A stretch of 64,000 nucleotides of DNA from Arenicella chitinivorans (GCF_014651515.1 NZ_BMXA01000001.1:62001-126000), one strand, 5' to 3'. Shown: positions 16,439-25,212, numbered from the stretch's first letter. Translations and numbers: made by a program. The notes: generated by a model not told the origin, from the letters alone.

Positions 16439-17074
16439 GTGCCCAAATCATCCTCCAAGAGCGAACGAATCCTAGACGCTGCCGAAGCACTGTTTGCCAT
16501 CCATGGTTATGACGGCGTTACCATGCGCCAGATCGCTAGTCGCGCTGACGTTGATGTCGCGCTTGCAAACTACCATTTTGGCCGCAAAATCGACGTGTTT
16601 AATGCTGTCTTTGAGCGCCGTGCCGAATTGCTCAACAGTTCGCGTTTAAGCGCACTTCGCGAGTACCAGCGACAAGCTGGCACCGAGGGACCCAGTGTAG
16701 AGCAGATTGTTGAAGCATTTCTGCGACCATTAAAGATGGCATTGGGCGCGGCGGACGAAGGCTGGACAAACTATCTGGCTCTGATTGCTTATGTGAATAA
16801 CTCGCCGGTCTGGGGCAAGTCCATGATGTCGAGCCTGTTCGATGAGCTGGTTAGTGAGTTTATCGCGGCGCTCAAGCAGGCATTACCGCAGGCGCGGGAA
16901 GAAGATATTTATTGGTGTTATCAAAACCTCTCTGGTGCGCTAACGCTCACGTTTGCGCAGACTGGTCGGATCGACAAATTATCAAATGGCAAGTGTCGTT
17001 CCGACGATTTAGAGGCAGCTTACACTGCTATGATTCCCTTTATGGCTGCTGGATTCACACGCGTATGTGGCTGA
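16439..17074 (+). CDS. TetR-family transcriptional regulator
   Basis: A 211-residue TetR-type repressor. The N-terminal helix-turn-helix runs from residue 9 (SERILDAAEALFAIHGYDGV) through MRQIASRADVDVALANYHFG, the classical TetR recognition helix with 'NYHF'. Residues about 70-205 form a helical ligand domain. GTG 16439 is chosen because the promoter upstream places the transcript start near 16411; the frame extends further left but cannot be translated from that transcript. There is no clear ribosome site. It is the only regulator in the cluster and is the obvious candidate to bind the five TTCAAC-N4-GTTGAA sites. Its ligand may be an acyl-CoA or hydroxyacid (inference). Confidence 0.88.
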   Translation: MPKSSSKSERILDAAEALFAIHGYDGVTMRQIASRADVDVALANYHFGRKIDVFNAVFERRAELLNSSRLSALREYQRQAGTEGPSVEQIVEAFLRPLKMALGAADEGWTNYLALIAYVNNSPVWGKSMMSSLFDELVSEFIAALKQALPQAREEDIYWCYQNLSGALTLTFAQTGRIDKLSNGKCRSDDLEAAYTAMIPFMAAGFTRVCG

Positions 17075-17147
17075 TCGCCGCTTAGCGAACCTCACCCTAT
17101 TTTCGTTTATCGTCAGAGTGCTTTCGTTAGCCCTGGCGCCAGTGCGC

Positions 17148-17177
17148 TTGACATTCTCAACGTTTGTTGAATATCAT
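17148..17177 (+). promoter_or_regulatory. promoter of the secreted esterase gene
   Basis: TTGACA at 17148-17153, an 18-base spacer, and TATCAT at 17172-17177. Operator 4 occupies the spacer and operator 5 lies just downstream over the start of transcription. This repeats the arrangement seen at the TonB receptor gene. Confidence 0.78.
17156..17171. promoter_or_regulatory. operator 4 of the TTCAAC-N4-GTTGAA family
   Basis: CTCAAC GTTT GTTGAA, one mismatch from a perfect inverted repeat, between the -35 and -10 boxes. Confidence 0.75.
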
Positions 17178-17187
17178 TTGTCTGCAA

Positions 17188-17203
17188 TTCAACATTAGTT
17201 GAA
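17188..17203. promoter_or_regulatory. operator 5, perfect TTCAAC-N4-GTTGAA
   Basis: TTCAAC ATTA GTTGAA, a perfect 6-4-6 inverted repeat, 32 bases (about three helical turns) from operator 4. Confidence 0.78.
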
Positions 17204-17323
17204 TTTGTTCGCGCGGTGTTGTTGTCTGTTATTGCCGCCCATCAAACCCCAGGCCGACAACGTCCAATAATCACTTTCGAACACCGTATTCGAACGGCCG
17301 CATATCCACTCGGAGGAACAACG

Positions 17324-19360
17324 ATGTTCTATTCTTATCGGCGGCATCTGGCCGCGATCTTTACTCTATTTGCTTTTTTGCCGCTGACTGTACAAGCTGG
17401 CAGCTGGCAGCAAAATGTCAGCATCGGTGGCTTTAATTCCGTACACATTTATACCCCTGATTCAATTTCCTCGGTCGGCGATGGCCGCGCTCTGATGATC
17501 GTATTACATGGATGTGTGCAGCCAATCAGCGCCTATCTCACCGCCAACCTTGAAACCGCCGCGGAGGATTACGGTATGGTGGTCGCGGTGCCAGACGCAA
17601 TGAATAAAGCTGGGTTCAGTTGTTGGTCGTATTGGCAGGGCGCAATTAATCGAAACTCGGGTGATTACGCCAACGTGATTAGTCTTGCTAACACCATGAG
17701 CGGTGATGCCAGCCGCAACATCGATGCCGATCAAATCTACATTGCAGGTTTGTCTTCGGGCGCCACATTCGCCGCGCAAGCCGCGTGTGTCGCACCGGAT
17801 GTTTTTGCTGGGGTCGCATCCAGTGCCGGACCGACAATTGGTACCAGTTCCAGCGGTGCGATTTCAACGTGTGAATCGGTCAGCAGTAACACGTTTGTGG
17901 CGCGCTGTGAGAACTATGCGGGTGCGGCCTATCAATCCTACTTCAATACCCAATTGGCAGTCGTCGGTCACGGTACCGCCGACACCACAGTCAATACCTG
18001 TTACAACCAGCAAAATGCCAACGGTTATGCTGCCTTGTATGGTGTGACCCAGCAGGCGGGTACGGTGACCCTTAGCGAAGGCAACGGCCAGACGGCCAGC
18101 CTTGCGCTGTGGAGCGCTAATCGTGTTGCCATGCTGTGGCTCGATGATCTAGATCATTCTTGGTCTGGTGGTGCAGGCGCGAGTGGGAGTTATATCGGTG
18201 CGGCGAGTATTAACTTTGCCCACTTTTTGGGTGACTATTTTGCGCAGAACAACTTGCGCGTGAGCCGGAATCAAGCGCCGGAGATTACATCACTGTCGGT
18301 CGCTGCGAGTGGCAATGTCTTATCCATTTCTGGTGCGGCTAGTGACGACACGCAATTGTCGGAAGTGAGCATTGTGATTTCCGAGATAGGGACGACGACG
18401 ACCACGGAAATCCAAAGTCTGTCGGTAAGCTTGAGCGGTGGAAGTGCGTCTTTCTCGCAGCAGTCGATGAGTCTGGTTGATGGGCTCTATGTGGTTGAAG
18501 TCACCGCAGTAGATAATGAAGGAAAGTCCAGTTCGGCGGTCAGTGACACCCAGCGCGTGGGCCCGCCACCACCGGACGCCGCACCGGTCCTGTCTGGTTT
18601 GACGGCGACAGTTGCACAACAATGCGTCACGATCGAGGGGACCGTGACGGATATAAATCAAGATCTCGCCTCGGTAACAGTGAGTTTTAATGCGCAAAGC
18701 ACCGTTGACGCAACGGTAAATGGCACCACATTTACCGCGCAGGCGTGCAATCTACCCGGTGGTTCGGCAATTGCGCAGATTCAAGCCATTGATGTCAGTG
18801 GTTTGTCGACGTCGGCGTCGGTCTCGTATTCGGTCGATGCCGGTGTGAACGGCGATTACAACTTGCATATTCAACAGGGGCACATCAGTTGGGGCAGCGG
18901 TTATGCGCAGTGTTATCTGGCGTTTGGGACTGCTGCATTTACCATGCGTGAATACCCGCAGAGTAATGGTCAGTGTCAGTGGGTTGCGGATGCCGACAGC
19001 AGTTGTGCGGGCCCGCTGCAAGCCTGCAGCACGGGCGGCGCGACGCCAACCGACAGTGACGGTGATGGCGTAGCCGATGCTGCTGATAATTGCCCTAACG
19101 ATGCGAACACTGATCAGGCCGATAACGACCAAGACGGACTTGGCAACGTGTGTGATTCGACTCCCAATGGGCCGGGTACGAGTTGTGAGACGTTCACCAG
19201 CAGCAATTACGCGCATGTACTCGCTGGGCGTGCGACGACCAGTGCGTATCTCGTGTACGCGGTAGGGTCGAACGATTATTTAGGATTGTTCAATACATTT
19301 AGTTACACCACATTGGCTGAAACCAGCGCTGGGTACTTTGAGCAAGGTACGTGTCCTTAG
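17324..19360 (+). CDS. secreted PHB-depolymerase-type esterase with calcium-binding repeats
   Basis: A 678-residue exported protein. The start is ATG 17324 behind CGGAGGAA; the longer frame upstream has no ribosome site. After a signal peptide (residues 1-24, ending VQA) comes a PHB-depolymerase/feruloyl-esterase-like catalytic domain with VLHGC near residue 65, CWSYWQG near 103, the nucleophile Ser144 in GLSSG and a probable catalytic His in LDHSW. Residues about 320-500 are two Ig-like beta-sandwich segments, and residues about 576-605 are aspartate-rich thrombospondin type 3-like repeats (DSDGDGVADAADNCP, DNDQDGLGN), likely calcium-binding. A short cysteine-containing domain ends it. It probably attacks an extracellular polyester such as PHA or an ester-linked polymer. 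Two operators tie it to the import genes. Confidence 0.87.
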   Translation: MFYSYRRHLAAIFTLFAFLPLTVQAGSWQQNVSIGGFNSVHIYTPDSISSVGDGRALMIVLHGCVQPISAYLTANLETAAEDYGMVVAVPDAMNKAGFSCWSYWQGAINRNSGDYANVISLANTMSGDASRNIDADQIYIAGLSSGATFAAQAACVAPDVFAGVASSAGPTIGTSSSGAISTCESVSSNTFVARCENYAGAAYQSYFNTQLAVVGHGTADTTVNTCYNQQNANGYAALYGVTQQAGTVTLSEGNGQTASLALWSANRVAMLWLDDLDHSWSGGAGASGSYIGAASINFAHFLGDYFAQNNLRVSRNQAPEITSLSVAASGNVLSISGAASDDTQLSEVSIVISEIGTTTTTEIQSLSVSLSGGSASFSQQSMSLVDGLYVVEVTAVDNEGKSSSAVSDTQRVGPPPPDAAPVLSGLTATVAQQCVTIEGTVTDINQDLASVTVSFNAQSTVDATVNGTTFTAQACNLPGGSAIAQIQAIDVSGLSTSASVSYSVDAGVNGDYNLHIQQGHISWGSGYAQCYLAFGTAAFTMREYPQSNGQCQWVADADSSCAGPLQACSTGGATPTDSDGDGVADAADNCPNDANTDQADNDQDGLGNVCDSTPNGPGTSCETFTSSNYAHVLAGRATTSAYLVYAVGSNDYLGLFNTFSYTTLAETSAGYFEQGTCP

Positions 19361-19381
19361 CGTGCGTATTTGCGAGTTGGT

Positions 19382-20806
19382 TTAATCATCAGCGTCGACC
19401 GTCGGCAGCTCCATTTCTTCAATCGAAGTGCTTTCATCTACGTCGAATTCCGCCTCGTCAGAGTCAATTTCCTCGGTCTCTGAGGTGGGTATGTCGGTGC
19501 TACTGGTTTCCGCTATATCTGGGTCACTGGCGTCAGGTGAAGGTTCTTCTGGTATCAGGTCTTGTGGTTGCGCGGCGTCGACAATCGAAGATTTTAGTCC
19601 AATGTGATAGGCAGCAAAGCCGGGGTACATGACTTGATTCAGAGCCATTCCAATCACGCGCCCTTCTATGGGGGCAATGATTTTTGTTGTTCGATTACTG
19701 ATCGGGTCGCTCAATAGCCCCAGTACGCTGCCTTTTTTGACTGTGTCGCCAAGTTCAACTTTACTGAACAGGATGCCGCCCTTGCGCGCCCGAATCCAAG
19801 TGGATTGGTAGAATACAGGTTCCTGACTGCGTTTCCAAAACGGTTTCGGCGCCGTCAGGCCCAGCGAATCCATGGCGCTGAGCACGCTTTTAACTCCAGA
19901 CTCAACGGCATCTTTCTGCAGATTATTGGGTGCGCCAGCCTCCAGAGTGACGGCCGGAATGCCTGCCTCGGTGGCCGCGCGGCGTAACGTGCCGGAGGCA
20001 CCTTTGCTCTGTAAAACGACAATGGAACCCATTTTTTCCGCCAGCGCAGCGACCTCGGGAATCATCAGGTTGGCCCGAATTTGCGGTAAATTGGTGCGGC
20101 TGAGTGAGCCGGTGTGCAGGTCAACCAAGAAATCGCAATGCGAAATAATCTCGCTAAAAAACGAGTGAGCGATCCGCGATGCGTAGCTGCCTTTGATACG
20201 TCCAGGAAAGTAGCGATTCAAGTCGCGACGATCTGGCAAGTAGCGGTTCGCACGTTGAAACCCTTGGAGATTGACGATTGGTACTCCGATGACGGCACCG
20301 GTAAGTTTTTCTGGGTCAATTTCATGCACCACGCGCCGCACAATCTCAATACCATTAAGTTCATCGCCGTGAATTGCTGCGGTCAAACACAGGGTAGGAC
20401 CCGGTGTTGTACCATTGACCACCAACACGGGTACCGGTGCCGAAGCATCGACGAACGTAGCCTCAACTTCCCATTTCAGGACAGCTGATTTACCCGGTTT
20501 GACGATTTGTTTAAGGATCGTCAATTCCGCTGGAAGCGGTTCATCTTCAACATTGGGTGCTCGCGTCGCCGGCTCGATACCGTCAGCGTCCTCTGTGCCA
20601 GGTGTCGGTATCGCCTTGGCCGTCGTGCTTGGCGGCACAGCGTTGTCTTGTAACGGCTCGGTGTTATCGGCCACGTCGGTTTGTACAAGAATAGTTTGGT
20701 CGGGGACAGAATCGGTTGCAGCGGATGTTTGCGCGTATGCGTAATCGTTTGCGAATAACCCTAACAGACTGCTTAGAACGAGGGGCTTGGTGAAAACCTG
20801 ATGCAT
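19382..20806 (-). CDS. exported AstE/aspartoacylase-like M14 deacylase
   Basis: A 474-residue protein with a signal peptide (residues 1-26, ending AYAQ) from ATG 20806; the frame extends 14 codons further upstream without need. The core is an M14-type metallodeacylase of the succinylglutamate desuccinylase/aspartoacylase group: zinc ligands His and Glu in HGDELNG and a third His in DLHTGS, with the RRDLNRYFPG arginine motif. The C-terminal domain (KGGILFSKVELGDTVKKG...) resembles a lipoyl-like barrel. The last about 50 residues are very acidic and rich in Asp, Glu, Ser and Thr. In other bacteria such a gene often accompanies the protease/transglutaminase-like/ATP-grasp set found here at 22046-25192. 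It probably removes an acyl or amino-acyl group from a peptide product. Confidence 0.82.
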   Translation of the reverse strand: MHQVFTKPLVLSSLLGLFANDYAYAQTSAATDSVPDQTILVQTDVADNTEPLQDNAVPPSTTAKAIPTPGTEDADGIEPATRAPNVEDEPLPAELTILKQIVKPGKSAVLKWEVEATFVDASAPVPVLVVNGTTPGPTLCLTAAIHGDELNGIEIVRRVVHEIDPEKLTGAVIGVPIVNLQGFQRANRYLPDRRDLNRYFPGRIKGSYASRIAHSFFSEIISHCDFLVDLHTGSLSRTNLPQIRANLMIPEVAALAEKMGSIVVLQSKGASGTLRRAATEAGIPAVTLEAGAPNNLQKDAVESGVKSVLSAMDSLGLTAPKPFWKRSQEPVFYQSTWIRARKGGILFSKVELGDTVKKGSVLGLLSDPISNRTTKIIAPIEGRVIGMALNQVMYPGFAAYHIGLKSSIVDAAQPQDLIPEEPSPDASDPDIAETSSTDIPTSETEEIDSDEAEFDVDESTSIEEMELPTVDADD

Positions 20807-20933
20807 CGTGGATGTGGTGTGTAATCGTATTCTATTGTGTTGCCTCATTATGCCGTACCGGTTGGAAAACTATGTGTCAAATTCGACATACTTCGGTAAT
20901 CTTTACCAAGCGAGACAAGAAGGTTGCCGTGAG

Positions 20934-20957
20934 CTGCTCGATTCTAGGATCGAGCAG
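20934..20957. repeat. perfect inverted repeat upstream of the GST-like gene
   Basis: CTGCTCGAT, six-base loop TCTAGG, ATCGAGCAG. It is a 9-bp perfect stem in the divergent gap between the deacylase and the GST-like gene. No T-run follows on either strand, so it may be a regulator site or RNA hairpin rather than a terminator. Confidence 0.45.
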
Positions 20958-21045
20958 ACGGGTGAATTTAAATTCAACTGGCTGTGAGTGCAGCGCGACG
21001 CGTATACTCATACCTTTTGCGACTTAAATCCTATACCTTGTTGCG

Positions 21046-21963
21046 ATGATCCTACATCACTATGGAGTATCACCATACTCAGAAAAAATCCGTTGCTTGT
21101 TCGGTTATACCGATATGGCTTGGCAGTCTGTGGTTGTGCCACCGCAACCACCGCGGCCGGTGCTTGATCCGCTGGTCGGGGGTTACCGTCGAATTCCTGT
21201 AGCACAGATTGGTGCGGATTTGTTTTGTGATTCCAATTTGATCGCAGAAGAGATTGCCGATCTGGCAAGCAACCCGCAGCTTGCTTTGGTGAACTGTGCC
21301 GCAGAGATTCAATCCTTTGTGCAACATACCGAGCAGGCCGTGTTTATGGCGGTAGTGCAAAGCGTGATTCCTAAATCCGCACTGGGTATGTTGTTGCGTC
21401 GATACTGGCCGTGGCAGATTGTCAGGTTGATGCGAGATCGTGCTCGAGTAGCAAAAACGTCGAAAGCGCCAAGATTGTCAAAAACTGAACGTGTCGCTGC
21501 ACTAAACGCGTTTCGTGATGAGTTGGATGCGCGCGCCGCAGACAATCAATTTCTCTTCGGTGATAAGCCTACCATTGCTGACTTTGCCGCGTATCACGTG
21601 GTGTGGTTTGCAGATCTAACGCGCCCCGAGAAGTACTTACAAGGCAAATCGTCGGCTTTGGCATGGCAGGCTAGAATGCGCGCATTCGGCCACGGTGAGA
21701 AGGCGAAGATTAAACCTGCTCAGGTATGTCAGGCCGCCCGCGAGAGTGAGCCTCGTCGGATACCAACCACCCAGCGTGAACATGATGATATTGGCGCTAG
21801 TGTGGTGATTCGGCCCAATGATTACGCACGCGACGGTGTCACGGGGCAGTTAGTTGGTGTTGATGCCAACCGCTGGATTATTGCGCGTCACACCGATCGA
21901 TTCGGGACCTTGCACGTGCATTTCCCAGCGCGGGGTTATGAGCTATCGATCACGGGTAAGTGA
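21046..21963 (+). CDS. glutathione S-transferase-like protein
   Basis: A 305-residue cytoplasmic protein. The N-terminus ILHHYGVSPYSEKIRCLFGY is the thioredoxin-fold start of a GST (beta1, the S-P-Y/F-S motif, alpha1); YRRIPVAQIG matches the cis-proline loop and CDSNLIAEEIAD the S-N glutathione-binding motif. The C-terminal helical domain contains ADFAAYHVVWFADL, the usual 'aDfa' capping motif. An extra ~70-residue C-terminal part (from about 235) is unlike standard GSTs and contains a beta-rich segment (VVIRPNDYARDGVTGQLVG). Substrate is unknown. It lies between the deacylase and the retropepsin-like gene but shows no clear operon link to either. Confidence 0.8.
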   Translation: MILHHYGVSPYSEKIRCLFGYTDMAWQSVVVPPQPPRPVLDPLVGGYRRIPVAQIGADLFCDSNLIAEEIADLASNPQLALVNCAAEIQSFVQHTEQAVFMAVVQSVIPKSALGMLLRRYWPWQIVRLMRDRARVAKTSKAPRLSKTERVAALNAFRDELDARAADNQFLFGDKPTIADFAAYHVVWFADLTRPEKYLQGKSSALAWQARMRAFGHGEKAKIKPAQVCQAARESEPRRIPTTQREHDDIGASVVIRPNDYARDGVTGQLVGVDANRWIIARHTDRFGTLHVHFPARGYELSITGK

Positions 21964-22045
21964 CCTCAAGCTATTCATTCATAACACTGTTCACGCGTCA
22001 CGAATGTCGCTAACATACATCGAAATCTAAACTGCCCCTTTAATT

Positions 22046-22735
22046 ATGACTAAGTTCCTGCCCGTTTTAGTGCTGACTTTAGCTCTGGCCGCGTGTGTTT
22101 CGACGCCACAGCCCGATACGGAATCCATGACTAGACACGATGAACTCAAGCAGCGCCTCGAGAGCATGGAAGCCAGTTTGGCCGGAAAATTTGAAGCCAG
22201 CTGTGATGCGCGACTGGCAGAGCTCGGTACGCAGATAAAGCAATTTGAAAAAGTAAAAGAAACAACCAAGGTGGTGGAGCGCTGCACCACCGCTAAACCC
22301 GTCGCGGTAGCAGCTGGCTCGACTAAGTTGATACTCGGTGAGGTTGAAAAAATAACACTTGCCAAAGAAAGCATGACGCTCACTGCGCGTGTGGATACCG
22401 GTGCAGATACGTCGTCGTTGGGTGTTTACCACCTGCAGCCATTTGAGCGAAATGGCGATGACTGGATCCGTTTTAGTTTAAATAAAAAGAAGGACGCAGA
22501 GACCATTGAGTATCCCGTATTTGATCAGGTGCGTGTCAAAGCAAGTAACTCAATTACAGAAGAGCGCTATGAAATTAAATTGGATATTCGGGTAGGCGGT
22601 CAGGTGTATCGAAAGCAGTTATTTAATCTGTCGGATCGAACTAATCTGGACTACCAGGTATTACTCGGACGTAGTTTTTTGCGGGACATCGCCGTGGTTG
22701 ATGTGAGTCAAAAAATGTTGCTGGGAGGAAAATAA
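22046..22735 (+). CDS. lipoprotein retropepsin-like protease (RimB/'Zn_protease' family)
   Basis: A 229-residue lipoprotein (lipobox LALAAC, Cys17) with a coiled-coil-like segment at residues 35-75 and then the PF05618-type domain: TLTARVDTGADTSS, the D-T-G-A hallmark of aspartic retropepsins, followed by LLGRSFLRDI, the second strand-turn element. The family was once described as an ATP-dependent zinc protease and is linked to RimK-like ATP-grasp ligases (RimB). It is three bases upstream of the transglutaminase-like gene and the ATP-grasp ligase follows, forming a conserved three-gene operon. It probably trims or removes peptide tags made by the ligase, in or near the periplasm. Confidence 0.85.
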   Translation: MTKFLPVLVLTLALAACVSTPQPDTESMTRHDELKQRLESMEASLAGKFEASCDARLAELGTQIKQFEKVKETTKVVERCTTAKPVAVAAGSTKLILGEVEKITLAKESMTLTARVDTGADTSSLGVYHLQPFERNGDDWIRFSLNKKKDAETIEYPVFDQVRVKASNSITEERYEIKLDIRVGGQVYRKQLFNLSDRTNLDYQVLLGRSFLRDIAVVDVSQKMLLGGK

Positions 22736-22738
22736 CTC

Positions 22739-24238
22739 ATGTCAGCTCGCGCGCCTTTTTTCTTTCTGGTACTCGCGCTCATCGTCGTCGGCTTATCGAC
22801 CATTTATTACCGACACGTTGAAATAGGTGTGCCTCTGACGCCTGGGGAACAGATCACGGTTTGGCAAGTTGAAGCCGAAATTAGTTTTACTGGCAATAAC
22901 GGCGCGGTTAATGCACAGCTGAACCTTCCGCGGGACGCGAATTTCGAACTGATGGAGGAGTTTACCGCATCTCCGGCGTACGGTGTGCATGTTGATCGAG
23001 ACAATTCGAGTGCGAAGGTCACGTGGAGCAAACGGCACGTCAAAGGTCGTCAAACACTGTATTACCAGGCGACCTACAAGGAAGCGCGCTCGGAGCCGAA
23101 ACCGGCGAAACCGATGCCAGTGAGTAACTTTGAACCATGGGAAGAGCCCTATCAAAGTTCGGCGCAGACCTTATTGAATGATGTGTTCCAAAAGTCTGCG
23201 GATACTGGATTGCTAGTGCGACAACTTGAGTCCATGCTTGATTCTGAGGATCAAACTGTCGCGATGTTGCTGTCACGCCACACCAAAACCGACGTGTTTT
23301 TGCATCTGTTGGAAATGGCGGCGGTGCCCAGTCGCCGGGTTGGCGGTCTGGTCCTGGAAGACGGGCGTCGAAACCAATCACTGGTTCCGTTGGTACAAGC
23401 GTACTTCAATGAGCGCTGGCACTTATTTGATCTGCAATCCAATAGTTTGAGTCCGGGTCACCCGGTTTTGATTTGGTTACAGGACTCGCCTGCACTGTTG
23501 GATGTGGTTGGAGGGAATAACTCCAAGATTGTATTTTCCATCAGCAGTGAAACCAAGAGTGCCTTACAGGAAGCAAATGCAAGCTTCGCAGACAACGAGA
23601 GCTTTCATTTTGGTTTATACAATTTACCAATTGCCGAGCAAAACCTGTTTAAAGGCATATTGTTATTGCCGATCGGGGCGTTGGTGGTGGTGTTTTTACG
23701 CGTGATTGTCGGCATTAAATGCAGTGGCACCTTCATGCCTATTTTGATCGCAACTTCTTTCATCCAAACGGAGTTACTGAACGGTGTGGTTGGATTTTTG
23801 CTGATCGTGTCCACCGGTCTGGTGATACGGTCATATCTATCGCACCTCAATTTATTGTTGGTGTCGCGCATATCCGCCGTCGTGATATTGGTGATTGGAA
23901 TAATCGTGTTGTTTACCATCATCGCGTTCAGGCTAGGCTTGACGGAGGCGCTCACTGTGACGTTTTTCCCGATGATTATCATGGCTTGGACCATTGAGAG
24001 AATGTCGATTCTATGGGAAGAAGAAGGCGGTAAGGAAGTGCTGGTTCAGGGCTTCGGTAGCTTGATTGTGGCGGTAATTGCCTATCTCATGATGGACAAC
24101 GCGTTGATTCGTCACTGGGCCTTTAACTTCCTCGGAGTGCATGCGCTGATTATGGCGGCGGTTTTGTTGATGGGACAGTACACCGGTTATCGACTTTTGG
24201 AGTTGCGACGCTTTAAACCCATGACGGATCATTTCTAG
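22739..24238 (+). CDS. inactive transglutaminase-like protein with seven membrane helices
   Basis: A 499-residue membrane protein. One N-terminal membrane segment (residues 5-23) is followed by a periplasmic region of about 270 residues containing a transglutaminase-like fold (LEMAAVPSRRVGGLVLED, RWHLFDLQSNSLSPGHPV) that lacks the usual catalytic Cys, since the nucleophile position falls in the hydrophobic helix before AAVPSRR. About six further hydrophobic helices occupy residues 305-490, ending in a basic tail. This matches the '7TM transglutaminase' family described next to RimK-like ATP-grasp enzymes. It starts at ATG 22739 behind GGGAGGAAAA. It probably binds peptides or cell-wall material rather than crosslinking it. 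The operon partners flank it within seven bases. Confidence 0.83.
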   Translation: MSARAPFFFLVLALIVVGLSTIYYRHVEIGVPLTPGEQITVWQVEAEISFTGNNGAVNAQLNLPRDANFELMEEFTASPAYGVHVDRDNSSAKVTWSKRHVKGRQTLYYQATYKEARSEPKPAKPMPVSNFEPWEEPYQSSAQTLLNDVFQKSADTGLLVRQLESMLDSEDQTVAMLLSRHTKTDVFLHLLEMAAVPSRRVGGLVLEDGRRNQSLVPLVQAYFNERWHLFDLQSNSLSPGHPVLIWLQDSPALLDVVGGNNSKIVFSISSETKSALQEANASFADNESFHFGLYNLPIAEQNLFKGILLLPIGALVVVFLRVIVGIKCSGTFMPILIATSFIQTELLNGVVGFLLIVSTGLVIRSYLSHLNLLLVSRISAVVILVIGIIVLFTIIAFRLGLTEALTVTFFPMIIMAWTIERMSILWEEEGGKEVLVQGFGSLIVAVIAYLMMDNALIRHWAFNFLGVHALIMAAVLLMGQYTGYRLLELRRFKPMTDHF

Positions 24239-24244
24239 GCCAAT

Positions 24245-25192
24245 ATGTTTAACCTCGCGAATCCATTTAAGCTGCGACGTCTTGGTGTGATGGGGATGAA
24301 CCAACGTAATTTTGCGTACATCTCACGTTACAACGACCGCAGCCTATTTCCGAATGTTGACGATAAACTGAAGACCAAAACATTGGCTTTAGAATACGGA
24401 ATCGCAGTGCCCGATTTGCTGGGTGTGGTGCAGTATCAGCACGATGTGGAGTTGGTCTTCGAGATTTTGCAAAAACACCAAGGGTTCTGCATTAAGCCGG
24501 CCAAAGGCAGCGGCGGCAAAGGCATTCTGGTCATTTTGCACTCGGATGAAAACGGTTATAAAAAGGCCAGCGGTGATTATGTCAGTCGCGACTATATCGT
24601 GCGTCATGTCTCAAACATCTTGGCCGGGCTCTTCAGTTTGGGTGGTGCTGCGGATGTGGCCGTGGTCGAAGCATTGATTGAATTTGACCCGGTGTTCGAT
24701 GGTCTAAGCCACGAAGGGGTGCCGGATATTCGCTTGGTGGTGTTCAGAGGTTACCCGGTGATGTCGATGTTGCGGCTGGCAACGCATGCGAGTGATGGTA
24801 AAGCCAATCTACACCAGGGCGCCGTCGGTGTGGGGCTTAGTATCGCTACAGGTGTGGCCCGATCTGCGGTGCAGTTCGATCGTCCGGTAACACGCCACCC
24901 GGATACGGATAGAGACCTGTCAGATATCGTTATCGAGAGCTGGGACCGATTGTTACATCTGTCGGCGGGTTGCTATGAAATGTGTGGGCTTGGATATTTG
25001 GGCGCCGATATCGTATTGGATAAGAATCGCGGCCCGTTAGTTCTGGAATTGAATGCGCGTCCTGGGTTGGCAATTCAAATGGCAAATCGTCTGGGCTTGC
25101 TACCTCGCTTGAAGCAAATCGAGGCACTCAAGTATCGACGTACGCCAACCGTGGCGCAGCGCGTCGACTACGTCAAAACCCATTTCCAGTGA
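24245..25192 (+). CDS. ATP-grasp alpha-L-glutamate ligase-like protein
   Basis: A 315-residue ATP-grasp enzyme related to RimK. GMNQRNFAYISRYNDRSLFP opens the N-domain, FCIKPAKGSGGKGILVI near residue 80 is the ATP-binding strand-loop, and VLELNARPGLAIQMANR near 265 is the Mg-binding 'E-L-N-A-R-P-G' end. Such enzymes join an amino acid to a carboxylate with ATP. It has no signal, so it acts in the cytoplasm. It is the third gene of the protease/7TM-transglutaminase/ATP-grasp operon; a 20-base gap separates it from the beta-helix gene, which could be co-transcribed. The substrate peptide or metabolite is unknown, and the operon is known only as a predicted peptide-modification system. Confidence 0.87.
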   Translation: MFNLANPFKLRRLGVMGMNQRNFAYISRYNDRSLFPNVDDKLKTKTLALEYGIAVPDLLGVVQYQHDVELVFEILQKHQGFCIKPAKGSGGKGILVILHSDENGYKKASGDYVSRDYIVRHVSNILAGLFSLGGAADVAVVEALIEFDPVFDGLSHEGVPDIRLVVFRGYPVMSMLRLATHASDGKANLHQGAVGVGLSIATGVARSAVQFDRPVTRHPDTDRDLSDIVIESWDRLLHLSAGCYEMCGLGYLGADIVLDKNRGPLVLELNARPGLAIQMANRLGLLPRLKQIEALKYRRTPTVAQRVDYVKTHFQ

Positions 25193-25212
25193 TACGAACT
25201 GAGAGGCAGACC

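Noticed and set aside
20934-20957. Terminator
   Set aside because: The hairpin is strong but no T-run follows on either strand, so it is listed only as an inverted repeat.
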